A program made the translations under genes and the position numbers. From the NCBI RefSeq assembly GCF_022605725.1, contig NC_065551.1, positions 4,464,001 through 4,528,000 of the forward strand: 64,000 nt of DNA, written 5' to 3'. Source of the stretch: Anthonomus grandis grandis (lineage: Eukaryota > Arthropoda > Insecta > Coleoptera > Curculionidae). Positions 10,650 to 20,152 of this stretch are shown here, in pieces. Within the stretch, counting starts at the first letter, position 1, and each line of letters starts with the position of its first letter. A model generated the notes under the pieces. The model made no database searches. It was not told the origin of the DNA and saw nothing but the letters and a program-made list of their open reading frames with translations.

Positions 10650-10746
10650 TATAGTTTTAAAGATAAAAATTAGAAGATGATAATAAATAATAATAAATTC
10701 ATGTTAAATCATACAGAGAAATCAAAAGAATAAGGTTAAGATCTTT

Positions 10747-11190
10747 TATTTAAGTATTTGTGTTTACACGTTTTTAAGATCATCAGATATACTTATTTCC
10801 TTGTATTTATGTACTTACCATGTAGATATTAACTTTAATAAACACCCTATTTAAATTAAATTAAGGTGTTTTACTACTGAGTGAGGGAGTGTGACTGAGA
10901 CAACTGACCATACAGAGAACCCACGAAGCCGGCCTGATAGGTTCTTTTTTTTCCATCATTTAAATTTAACAGGGTTTCTGGAACCTATCAGATCTAGGGA
11001 GTTGTTCTTGTTGTTTAGAACTTTTAAATCAAAACTGTCGAACAAACTCAACTCCCTAGAAATGGTCGCTGTAAACCGGTTAGTCTTGCCGGAATATTAT
11101 TTATAACATAACAAGATTCTTAGACGTCGCCTTGTAATGGTTGACATAGCGTTAAAAAACCATTGTTTAGGAAACGGCGTAGAACGGCCA
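10747..11190. other. No gene recognised; hairpin-rich, possibly LTR-like
   Basis: Contains AATAAA, then two nested stems (CTGATAGGTTC with GAACCTATCAG, and AGGGAGTTG with CAACTCCCT) between about 10940 and 11065. The possible 71-codon frame across them has no recognisable similarity. The layout could be part of a retroelement terminus, but no partner repeat was found. Confidence 0.3.
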
Positions 11191-11199
11191 GATTAAAGT

Positions 11200-11720
11200 T
11201 TGCTAGAGATATTAAAGACTAGACACAAAATCGTGTAACCAAAACATTCAAATTAGAAGGCATTGACGGCTATCTTACAGAACCATTATTTCCAATCCAC
11301 CTATTACAAACCTTTCTATAAAATAATTTGAAACTTGTCGTGTATTGTGTGGGGGACCACCATCTTGATGAAACCAAACTTTATAGTAATTTTCTAAAGA
11401 AATCATGTTATCCAAATAGTCTTCAAAATCGGATCTTAAACACTGGTAATAAGAATCTCCGTTAAGAGTCCCATTAATAAAATAAGGACCCAAAATTCGA
11501 TTTTTATAAATACTTGTTCAAACACTTAAACTAAATCTCAGTTGTGCCCGAATTTTCCGAAATTGTCGGGTATTTTATTTTGGCTCCAAATGCGTTTATT
11601 ATTTCTTTTAAAAATGCCAGAGTTTGTAAATGTCATCGGTTCATATCACATTTTCTTAAAAACTTGCCGTGTAGATTTCTCTGGGTTCATATTTATCTAA
11701 AAAGTATTTTTTCAAGTAGC
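11200..11720 (-). pseudogene. DD41D-type transposase fragment
   Basis: The minus strand reads a degraded FTNSGIFKRNNKRIWSQNK block, then LGPYFINGTLNGDSYYQCL, DFEDYLDNMISLENYYK, VWFHQDGGPPHNTRQVSNYF (second catalytic Asp), and after a frame shift NRWIGNNGSV near 11300. These are consecutive blocks of the same transposase type as at 8942-10039. TIRs were not found, so this is a scrap. Confidence 0.7.
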
Positions 11721-12189
11721 GGAATAAGTACAAAAATCGCTATTCCATATCCCATTAAGTAAGTTTTTTTTAGTTTTTTAGTTTCTATCTCCATATTTAC
11801 TTTTAGGGTTATTAAAAGAACCAAAATACTAAGATTTGGCAGTATTCTGGTTTGGAGACTGATAAGTTTGGTGCGGTTGCTGTTGCTTCGGAACAACAAA
11901 TATATTTCTGACATTCCAATGGCACTTCTATCTTATTTATAATAAATTGTAATCATGTTTCGCTGTTTTTGATTGGTAAAAACCATAATTGCTTATATTA
12001 GCAAACTATCTGTCGCTTTGTACTATAATACTATCGCAACACACAAATATTTAAAACATATGATATTAATGACAGTTTAAATATTGTCTTGTCAATTTAT
12101 CACAGCCTACTGCGGCAACATTGTTTTTTTTCAAAAGTTCGGGTTTTTACAAAAAATAAATATAATTTGTGATGTAACACCCTGAATGT

Positions 12190-12647
12190 AAGAAGACGTC
12201 CTAGTCAAAGATTTGACTTAAAGTATTTCCAACTGTCAAATATGGTAGAGGAAATCTAATAATGGGGAGCTGTTTTGGGCGATCTGGGACTGGTCCACTA
12301 ATGGTAATAATTGATGGGCGAATAGAGCCAGGATCTGCAATTGTCATGAATTTTTTAACAAGATAATGATCCTAACGACACCAACCTACCGACTAGTTAA
12401 GAATTGGCTTTCAAATGATAAAAAAATTCGCATATTGAATTGGTCTTTCTAATCACCCGATTTTAACCCTATAGAGAATTTTTGGCAGCATTTGAAAAAG
12501 AAATATCAAAAACCCAGAAGATGGCTAGTTTTGCAGGAAGAATGGAATCAAATTTTAGTTGATTATTGTGGGAAACTCAATCGAAGGCGATGCCACACAA
12601 TAATTAAGGCCAAGGCCAAAAAGTATTGGATGAATATTAGTTTTTTT
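12190..12647 (+). pseudogene. Tc1-like (DD34E-type) transposase C-terminal remnant
   Basis: The + strand reads VKYGRGNLIMGSCFGRSGTG, then QDNDPND, a frame shift, LVKNWLSNDKKIRILNW, and SPDFNPIENFWQHLKKKYQK. QDNDPxHT and SPDxNPIENxW are the second Asp and the Glu blocks of Tc1 transposases. Stops and frame shifts are present. Its C-terminal codons run directly into the left end of the foldback at 12648. Confidence 0.75.
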
Positions 12648-13455
12648 AATGGGTAACTGAAAATGATTCGGTCATCCTCCACTAAATTTATTTAGAAATT
12701 ACTTATCCTACATATTTCGGACATCTGTTAGTGGTGCTCTAGACATTGCTAACACATTTGCTGCATATTTTGAGTCACTTTTTCGGCAGTCTGAGGAGCC
12801 TAAATTTGAAGAATGTTCCGGCAGTTTTATGTTTTCCTTTATATCTGACGATGACATTAAATCAAGTATCAAAAAATTAAAGCCAAAAAAGGCGACTGGT
12901 AACGATCACATACCTTCCTATATTTATAAGGGATGTTCTGATATTTTGTGTGCTCCACTAAAAACAATTTTTAATCTGTATCTAATGACGAATACATTTC
13001 CTGAAATGCTGAAGTATGCAACAGTAACTCCAATATTTAAATCGGGAGATGCATGTTTGGTTAACAATTATCGACCAATTAGTGTTCTCAATTCTCTTGC
13101 AAAATTTTTTGAAAACATTCTATATCAAGATATCTTGAACACCTTTATAAATAAATTTGCTCTACAGCAGCACGGTTTCTTGCCGGGAGTCTCGACTGTC
13201 ACCAATCTTGACCTTCTGACAGAGGCAACAGCTAAGGCTATTGACAATAAGGAACAGTTAGATGTGATCATGATGGACTGTGAAAAAGCTTTTGATAAGG
13301 TTGATTACGGTCTGCTGACCACTAAACTGGGTAAATTCGGGTTTTCTCTGTCCGCATGTAAATTTATAGCTTCCTATCTAAAGAAAAGAATTCAACGGGT
13401 TAAGATGGGTAGAGAATTATCTGTGCAGTACATGGCAGTGTCTGGAGTGCCACAG

Positions 13456-13929
13456 GGGAGTAACCTTGGTCCATTATTGTTTGTGATTTTTATTAATCAC
13501 TTGCCAGATTCTGTATAATGTTCTGAGTGTGTCATGTTTGCAGATGACTTTAAGTTATTAAAACATATATCATCTATTAAAGATTGTGATGAGTTGCAGA
13601 GTGATTTAGACTCAGTGTCTGATGGTTTAAGGTCAATAGAATGTCATTAACTGTAGGTAAATGTCATGTTTTAACTTTTACACGAAAAGTGGTGGAGTAA
13701 CCTTGGTCCATTATTGTTTGTGATTTTTATTAATCACTTGCCAGATTCTGTATAATGTTCTGAGTGTGTCATGTTTGCAGATGACTTTAAGTTATTAAAA
13801 CATATATCATCTATTAAAGATTGTGATGAGTTGCAGAGTGATTTAGACTCAGTGTCTGATGGTTTAAGGTCAATAGAATGTCATTAACTGTAGGTAAATG
13901 TCATGTTTTAACTTTTACACGAAAAGTGG
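13456..13929 (+). repeat. 237-bp tandem duplication inside the LINE
   Basis: The segment beginning gagtaaccttggtccatt near 13458 and ending cacgaaaagtgg near 13692 is repeated at an offset of exactly 237 bases (to 13929) with essentially no differences. The unit covers RT motifs B to C including FADD. 237 is a multiple of three, so the reading phase is kept. Near identity implies the event is recent relative to the LINE's stops. Confidence 0.95.
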
Positions 13930-14555
13930 AATGTACCAAGTTTAATTACATTATTGATAATTTGTCACTAAGCAGGAAAAGTGAATGTAGGGACCTTGGT
14001 GTGTACATGCAGTCAAAGTTTAAATTTAACCAGCACTATGAAGCTATTGTCAATAAAGCATATAAAGTTCTTGGATTTGTAATTAGAAACACTAAAAACT
14101 TTAAACAAATAAAATCAATCATAATGTTATACAATACATTGGTTAGACCCCATTTAGAATATGCCTCTGTTATTTGGTTACCACAGTCATTGGTGCATAT
14201 TAATATGGTTGAAAAAGTGCAAAAGAGGTTTTTAAGGTATCTATACTTAAGAACTCATAAAACCTGTCCCTATATGATTTCTTATGAAATGCTGACTGAA
14301 TTTAGTATGCTGACTGAATTTAGTATGGTTAGATTAAGTATTAGACGGAGTTTAAATGATGTACTATTTATATATAATATTGTGAACAATTTAAAGTATT
14401 AAAGAAATGTTCCTTAATTAACAACATAACTTTTGTGATTCCTAAAGTAAACTTAAGAATAAGAAATAAAAAGCTGTTCCAATGTTTAACTCCAAGTAGT
14501 TCACCTATCAATCGAATGATGTACCAAAGTAATGGATATATACAAAAATGTGATA

Positions 14556-15870
14556 CGAGGGAGGTATCACATTTGGGGACACAGAGGGGGTCTTTTAAGT
14601 TTTGCATATAGAAACATAGAGGGCGTCACTAATCAAATGTCATTAGTCAAACTTAACCTCAAACTTTACTTTTCTTAAATTCAAAACGTCAGTGCGATAC
14701 ATACAGTTTTATAGCTACAGTGAATTTTTAAAGGTAGCAAATTGCGCTTACCATGGAATTAAACAGAGAACATTTTCGGGCCATCATTTTTTACAATTTT
14801 CGAAGGCAATTATCTCAACAAGAATGCTGTGCTGAGTTGATTTTTGTTTTCGGTAATGAAGCACCACATCAGTCGACAGTTTCTCGTTGGTATGCAGAAT
14901 TCAAGCGTGGACGGGTTAGTCTTAGCGACGATCCAAGGTCAGGTGCACCAAAAACGGCTGTCACCCAAGAAAACATCGATGCTGTGCGTATGCTTATCAC
15001 GGAAGATCGACATGTGACATATCGTGAGATTGAGGCTTCATTGGCGATTTCAAAGACCTCAATTCAAAAAATTTTGCATGAAGAATTACGGGTAAGAAAA
15101 TTAGTTTCCCGCTGGATACCGCATCTGTTAACTGAAGAACAGAAAGAAGCTAGGGTGATGTGGTGTCAAACAACTCTAGACCGCTTTGAGGCAGGAAACT
15201 CTAAAAATGTGTACAGCATTGTCAGTGGTGATGAATCATGGATTTACTCATATGAACCTGAAAATAAACGTCAGTCGTCTGTATGGGTATTTCAAGATGA
15301 AGAAAAGCCAACAAAAGTCATTCGTTCTCGAAGTGTATCCAAAAAGATGGTTGCAACATTTGTCTCAAAAGCAGGTCATGTTGCAACAATTCCTCTGGAG
15401 AATCAACGAACTGTTACTGCCGATTGGTACATTACCATTTGTTTGCCGAAAGTCATCGCTGAGCTTCGAAAAGCGAACCCACAACGACGAATCATCCTCC
15501 ACCAAGACAATGCAAGTTCGCACACAGCCCGGAAAACTATTGAATTTTTAACTTATCAAAACGTCGAATTATTGAATCATCCTCCGTATAGTCCCGACCT
15601 AAGTCCCAACGATTTCTATACTTTTCCAAAAATCAAGAATGAACTGCGTGGTCAGAGGTTTCAGACGCCAGAGGAAGCAGTTAACGCCTTTAAAAATGCA
15701 ATTTTGACAGTACCCACAAACGAGTGGAATAACAGCTTTGACAACTGGTTTGAGCGCATGCAAAAGTGCATTAAATTTCGTGGAGAATACTTTGAAAAAC
15801 AATAAAGTCGTTAAAAGTTATTTTTTGTTTTATTCCAGCTGCATATGCAAAACTTAAAAGACAACCCTCG
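14556..15870 (+). mobile_element. mariner transposon (DD34D) with intact transposase
   Basis: The right TIR reads inward from CGAGGGTTGTCTTTTAAG at 15870, and TA flanks occur at 14554-14555 and 15871-15872. The left end begins CGAGGG, but extra bases (about 14562-14589) separate it from the conserved GTCTTTTAAGTTTTGCATAT at 14590-14609. This left end therefore carries a small inversion-type insertion. Total length is about 1.3 kb, normal for mariner. It is inserted in the 3' coding part of the LINE; the two LINE halves resume on each side. Confidence 0.93.
14753..15805 (+). CDS. mariner transposase, full length (350 aa)
   Basis: Cut-and-paste DNA transposase acting at mariner TIRs in the nucleus. 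The frame is open from ATG (14753) to TAA with 350 codons, the normal length for the family. Residues about 1-110 form the paired HTH DNA-binding region (LSQQECCAELIFVF, STVSRWYAEFKRGR, VTYREIEASLAISKTSIQKI). A WIPHLLTEEQK linker stands in place of the usual WVPHEL. The catalytic domain has SGDESWIYSYEP (Asp 1), ILHQDNASSHTARKT (Asp 2) and PPYSPDLSPNDF (Asp 3); the last two are separated by 34 residues, giving DD34D. It ends GEYFEKQ. All three catalytic Asp are present, so the protein could be functional. It is the only intact transposase frame in the window. The subfamily is not assigned. Confidence 0.95.
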   Translation: MELNREHFRAIIFYNFRRQLSQQECCAELIFVFGNEAPHQSTVSRWYAEFKRGRVSLSDDPRSGAPKTAVTQENIDAVRMLITEDRHVTYREIEASLAISKTSIQKILHEELRVRKLVSRWIPHLLTEEQKEARVMWCQTTLDRFEAGNSKNVYSIVSGDESWIYSYEPENKRQSSVWVFQDEEKPTKVIRSRSVSKKMVATFVSKAGHVATIPLENQRTVTADWYITICLPKVIAELRKANPQRRIILHQDNASSHTARKTIEFLTYQNVELLNHPPYSPDLSPNDFYTFPKIKNELRGQRFQTPEEAVNAFKNAILTVPTNEWNNSFDNWFERMQKCIKFRGEYFEKQ

Positions 15871-17181
15871 TATAGATTTCTTTAATAGTTCTGTAGGACA
15901 AATTAGATCTGTGATTTTAGGTAGTTCAAACTATAAGTAGTACACATATTTGTTTTAGATCCTGCTATATGTATTTATATGTTTTTCATGTTTTTAATAT
16001 TTTTTTTTATATTGTTAATTTGTTTAGTTAGTATATTTTATTTGTAGTCTTTCTTTTTCTCGCCTTTACTGGCTTAGTAAGCACTCTTAACATGTAATTA
16101 CATTTCCAATGTGTTTGTGAGAGTGTAATAAATAAATAAAAAATAAATAACATGTCTATCATCAGGGATCTACAAAGAACCAAGGAAACTTATAAGATAA
16201 AGATTAAAAGTATTAAAATACAAAAAGTATTAAAATTACTTACACAAATTGAGGGTTTTCATCAATATATATAAAAACGCTATAGTGCCTCTGGCAAGGT
16301 CAAAAGGTTAAAACAACTAACAATGAATAAAAATGGCATCTATAATAATGATAAAAAAGCTTAATTAATTAACGAATAAATAATTGCACATAAAACTTAC
16401 ATTAAGATGAATGAGAAAGGGACTAAAATTGGATTTACACAAACATTAAAATCACATGATTACAACACTACGATAATTGTTAAGTAAACAAGAACTAAGA
16501 ATAAAAGCAAACAAACAAAACAAACCAAACCAAACAAAACAAACCATATAAATTTTTAAAAGATAGGGTGCGCCTTATTTAAAATATGGTACCTGTAATT
16601 TGTAAAAATTTTTATAAGTATCATTTCTAGTACCGCCATCTGTAGCCAACTTATTAAAGTCTATTTTTACAAATTATAGGTACCATATTTTTTATAAGGC
16701 GCACCCTATCTTTTGAAAATTTATATGGTTCTTTTGTTTTTAGTTCTTGTTTACATAACAATTACCGTAGTGTTGTAATCATGTGATTTTAATGTTTGTG
16801 TAGATCCAATTTTAGTCCCTTTCTCATTCATCTTATTGTAAGTTTTTATCTTCTCTCAACGTCCAATTATTTATTCGTTAATTAATTAACCTTTTTTTAT
16901 CATTATTGTAGATGCCATTTTTATTCATGGTTAGTTGTTTTAACCTTTTAACCTTACCAGAGGCACTATAGCGTTTTTATATGTGTTGACGAAAACCCTC
17001 AATTTGTGTAAGTAATTTTAATACTTTTTCTATTTTAACACTTTTAATCTTTTTCTTTTAAGTTGCCTTGGTTCTTTATATATCCCTGATGATGAACATG
17101 TTATATGTCCGAATCATGTAGGATGAATAATTTTTAAATAAATTTAGTGGAGGATGACCGAAGCATTTTTAGTTACCCATT

Positions 17182-17640
17182 GACATATTAGTTCTACTGC
17201 AAGTATGGACTACTTCTTCAACATTAGTTTTTTTGTTTATACTTGTAGGCTATTTTGCTTTCTGTCGCTTAATACAAAAAATACATTCAATTAAAAAAAT
17301 CGCGATGACAATAGGTAATAGGTATTCAATATTAAAGATATGTAACGGGTTTGCATACTTTGACTTGGAAACATTTGATAAATTTTTGGCTATTCTACTA
17401 TCTTGGTAAATAAACTTTTGGACCTAAAACAGTATGTTCTTTTGCAAAAAAAAACCTTCTACTAACGATTAGGTTTCAAGGTACGTGGGTATGTTATTAT
17501 TCCCTTGTAGCTATGAGGTCTGGTATGTCACGAATTAAAATTTTAATATTTTTCAGTTTAAAGTTACGAACTTAATCTAAAATATCAAATAAAACTAGTA
17601 ATGGCAATGCCGAATAGAAATAAAACAAACCTCTACATAA
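17182..17640. other. AT-rich sequence, nothing recognised
   Basis: No protein, TIR or RNA signature seen. It lies directly upstream of the putative unc-104 first exon, so promoter elements may be here, but none could be assigned. Confidence 0.4.
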
Positions 17641-17649
17641 AGAACTTTA

Positions 17650-17920
17650 ACTTTTCAGGAGCGAATATTTATTGATTTCCCGGCCCTCGCATTGGTCCCG
17701 CAGCTATTGATTCGGTCATGTGACCGTTCCTCTCGCGCAGCGTAAACTCCTTATTGCCCTGCAACGAGATCTTTCCCATAGCAGAGAAAATTTTTGCGTC
17801 CGTTCGAGGACCCTGATGGTCCTGTAGTTTTCCTTATGAAAATGGTTTAAACATTGGCAAACGTATTCGCGAACTCGTGTTATTTAAAAGTGGAAAATTG
17901 GTGACGTTATTCTGTTAGAG
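17650..17920 (+). promoter_or_regulatory. Candidate promoter and noncoding first exon of unc-104
   Basis: About 270 bases are distinctly more GC-rich than the surroundings (cggccctcgcattggtcccg, gaccgttcctctcgcgcagc). They have no transposon similarity and end at a consensus donor, GAG|GTAAGT, at 17920/17921. The first coding exon of the kinesin (38316-38437) begins with a splice acceptor and 22 noncoding bases before its ATG, so an upstream noncoding exon must exist. This is the best candidate on the correct strand, implying a 20.4-kb first intron. The transcription start is not resolved. RNA evidence would be needed to confirm it. Confidence 0.45.
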
Positions 17921-19470
17921 GTAAGTTTTTTTTTATTTTACTTGTATTGACCTTTACTGATGACGTGATTTGTTGGGCGTAGGGAATCGTTTTTCGTGTG
18001 TTGTTTTTTTAAATTGTGCAATCGAACACTTTTGTCTTTTTTATATTTGAGATTTTATTTCAGTATATTAAATATCAAGACACGTCTATTAATTATATTG
18101 AGTTACGTCTTAAATTATGAGAGAAAATTTGTCTTAGTGGAAAGTCATCTCTATTAATCTTTAGGAAGACGTTATTGCACACCTGATATCTAGAATTTTC
18201 TAAAATTTACTGAACCCACTGAAATGCCTTTGTTTTTTCCAAAAGAAAAAAAATCTACTTTCCAATTTCAGAGGAGTAACTGCACTTCTAATAATTTCCT
18301 TATGCCGCTTTAAGTTGCCCATTGTTTAATAAAAAATTAAGAAATATAAAAAAGGGTTATTGAGAAATGTCGCAAAAAGTTGAGATTTTGGAATTTATCA
18401 AGAGACCGACAATAACAGAAGTCAATTAGAATAATGTATGCCTATGTTTATCTATTGTGTGTACCTATAATTTATATGCAATTATTTATATAAATATTTG
18501 CACATGTTTTTGCGAGAGATACTTTAAATATAATTGATAATTTTGTTTCTAAAGTGACAAACTTCATTTTCGCTAAAACCTGAGAAAAACTTATGTTAAA
18601 ATATTGCGTTGATAGATCAATACATTCTTCATATATTACTTATAAAAGGTGGCTCATAGAAAAGGTACTACAAGATATTACATAGTAGGAAATAACTCTT
18701 CGGCAAGATCCAAACATACGTCTAGTTTGTTCCTGGGGAGCAAGTGTTGATGCAGAAATCAGATCAAAATTTTCAATCTTCCAAGTAGGGAAGTCATCCT
18801 CAATTTTTTTTTAAATAGGAATCAGGGATAAATTATCCTTGATTAAAGGTACTTTTAATTCTGAAAATCGATCCACTCTTCAAGAAAATATGGAGCTTTA
18901 AAGTACCAACAATACGTTTGACAAAAAATCCCAAAATCGTTTCAAATTTCCTCTTAAAAAACTTATGGTATTAGTCAAAGCAAATCCCTTGAAAATAATG
19001 CGCTGTTTTTGTTGATTTAAGCTTATTTTAGTAAATGAATGAGTCATAAGCACGAACCCGAAAATCGTCTCGAGTTCGTGTCTTTTAATAGCTTTGTCCT
19101 CTAGACCATTTTTAGGTGTTTATTTGTACTATTGAAAAAATTGTATTCGCTTTAAAATTTATTATTATTTTTAAAAATATTTCATTTATTTTAAATCCCA
19201 ACAAATAGGAAAAATTTCGATGAAAGTATTTTCAAATTGACAACAATAAAGCTTAAAAAAACCGATTTGGATCCAATATAAGCTTTGTAGATAATATTCT
19301 TGAGAATAATCTGTGTTTTATAATAAAATTTCTATTGGTTTATGAAAATTCGGACCTTGAAGACAAGTGGTTATGGCATGAAACATACTTTTTTATTTTT
19401 TTTATTTGATTGATTACCTTTGTTTACATATATTTTTAGTTAAAAAATATCTTTTGGTAATTGGTGTGTG
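17921..19470. other. Putative intron sequence, nothing recognised
   Basis: AT-rich. No protein similarity or terminal repeats were recognised. A small inverted repeat (cacgaaccc...gagttcgtg) lies near 19052-19080. Confidence 0.4.
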
Positions 19471-20152
19471 TGTTTAAATTAGCAATGAAAGAAGCACTAA
19501 GTAAAAATGTCAAAAGTAACTTTATTCAGGATGCTACTTTCGTAACATCCGGTATAGTTCAGTTCATATATCTATTAGAATCTTTGATGTGCCGCGAATA
19601 GTCCGTGTGCCGGTGTTGCTTGTATGGTCACATGGCATGCATCTTTAAATCGCAAAATTTTATGTGGAAAGAGTCATAAAGTAATATTCTAAGCGATATT
19701 TAATCATTTCATTAAATAAATAAATGTTTTAAGCATTTTTTAAGAATTTATACATTTGATTCGTAAAATTTGACTACATGCGCCCACGTACTATTTTGTT
19801 AGACATCTGACCTCAGTCACAGCCACTCAAGCATGAAAAGTTGCACAGGTCCGGCCTTAAAATTTATATGTATTTAAAACTTTATTATTCGGGATTTTTG
19901 GGTTTGGTTTTATTAAGTTATAAATTCAGGATAGTTGATAGCAAGATAATATTTAATTTAACTATAAGATTTAAGTACGTAAAATCAGTTTAACCAAAAA
20001 CTTTAATTTAATAAGTTTAGCTTTTAGCTCCATCAGTGGGATGTTTATAACAAGTGATGAGAGAATAGGTGGTACGAATGTCCTTTATTATTGCTTTTTT
20101 TAATTATGTAATACACATTATGATATAATAATATAAAAATCTATCTTATCTA

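Larger units (their letters stand above)
8036..10746. repeat. Outer inverted repeat (about 90-bp arms) around a DD41D element
   Basis: The left arm at about 8036-8128 (gatcttaaccatattctttt onward) matches the reverse complement of about 10655-10746 with few differences and short indels. These arms lie outside the TA-flanked TIRs of the inner element (8366-10649). They therefore belong to another inverted-repeat structure or host palindrome into which that element inserted. Confidence 0.75.
12713..16150 (+). pseudogene. LINE (Jockey/CR1-type) RT, 5'-truncated, duplicated and interrupted
   Basis: Protein similarity starts near 12720 (SVSGALDIANTFAAYFESLF). RT motifs follow in order: KATGNDHIPSYIYKG, NNYRPISVL, MMDCEKAFDKVDYGLL (motif A), SGVPQGSNLGPLLF (motif B), an in-frame stop at 13516-13518, then VMFADDFKLL (motif C). 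After a tandem duplication the C-terminal part continues at 13878-14402 (YKVLGFVIRNTKNF, YASVIWLPQS) and 14405-14550. A mariner interrupts at 14556-15870. The end (IDFFNSSVGQIRSVILG) resumes at 15873. The 3' UTR ends in (AATA)n at about 16120-16150. It sits inside the foldback's left arm. Confidence 0.88.
12648..17181. mobile_element. Foldback element with arms over 0.5 kb, split by a LINE
   Basis: The left end aatgggtaact (12648-12658) matches the complement at 17171-17181. The left arm runs to about 12712, is interrupted by a LINE, resumes at about 16150 (catgtctatcatcagggat), and continues to a centre near 16610-16665. The right arm runs from there to 17181 as the reverse complement, with scattered mismatches and indels. 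The innermost arm ends carry agatagggtgcgccttat and its complement. No transposase is encoded between the arms, so this is a nonautonomous snapback element. Confidence 0.88.

Noticed and set aside
15186..15551. 121-codon frame inside the mariner
   Set aside because: Shifted-frame shadow of the 350-codon transposase; no independent motifs.
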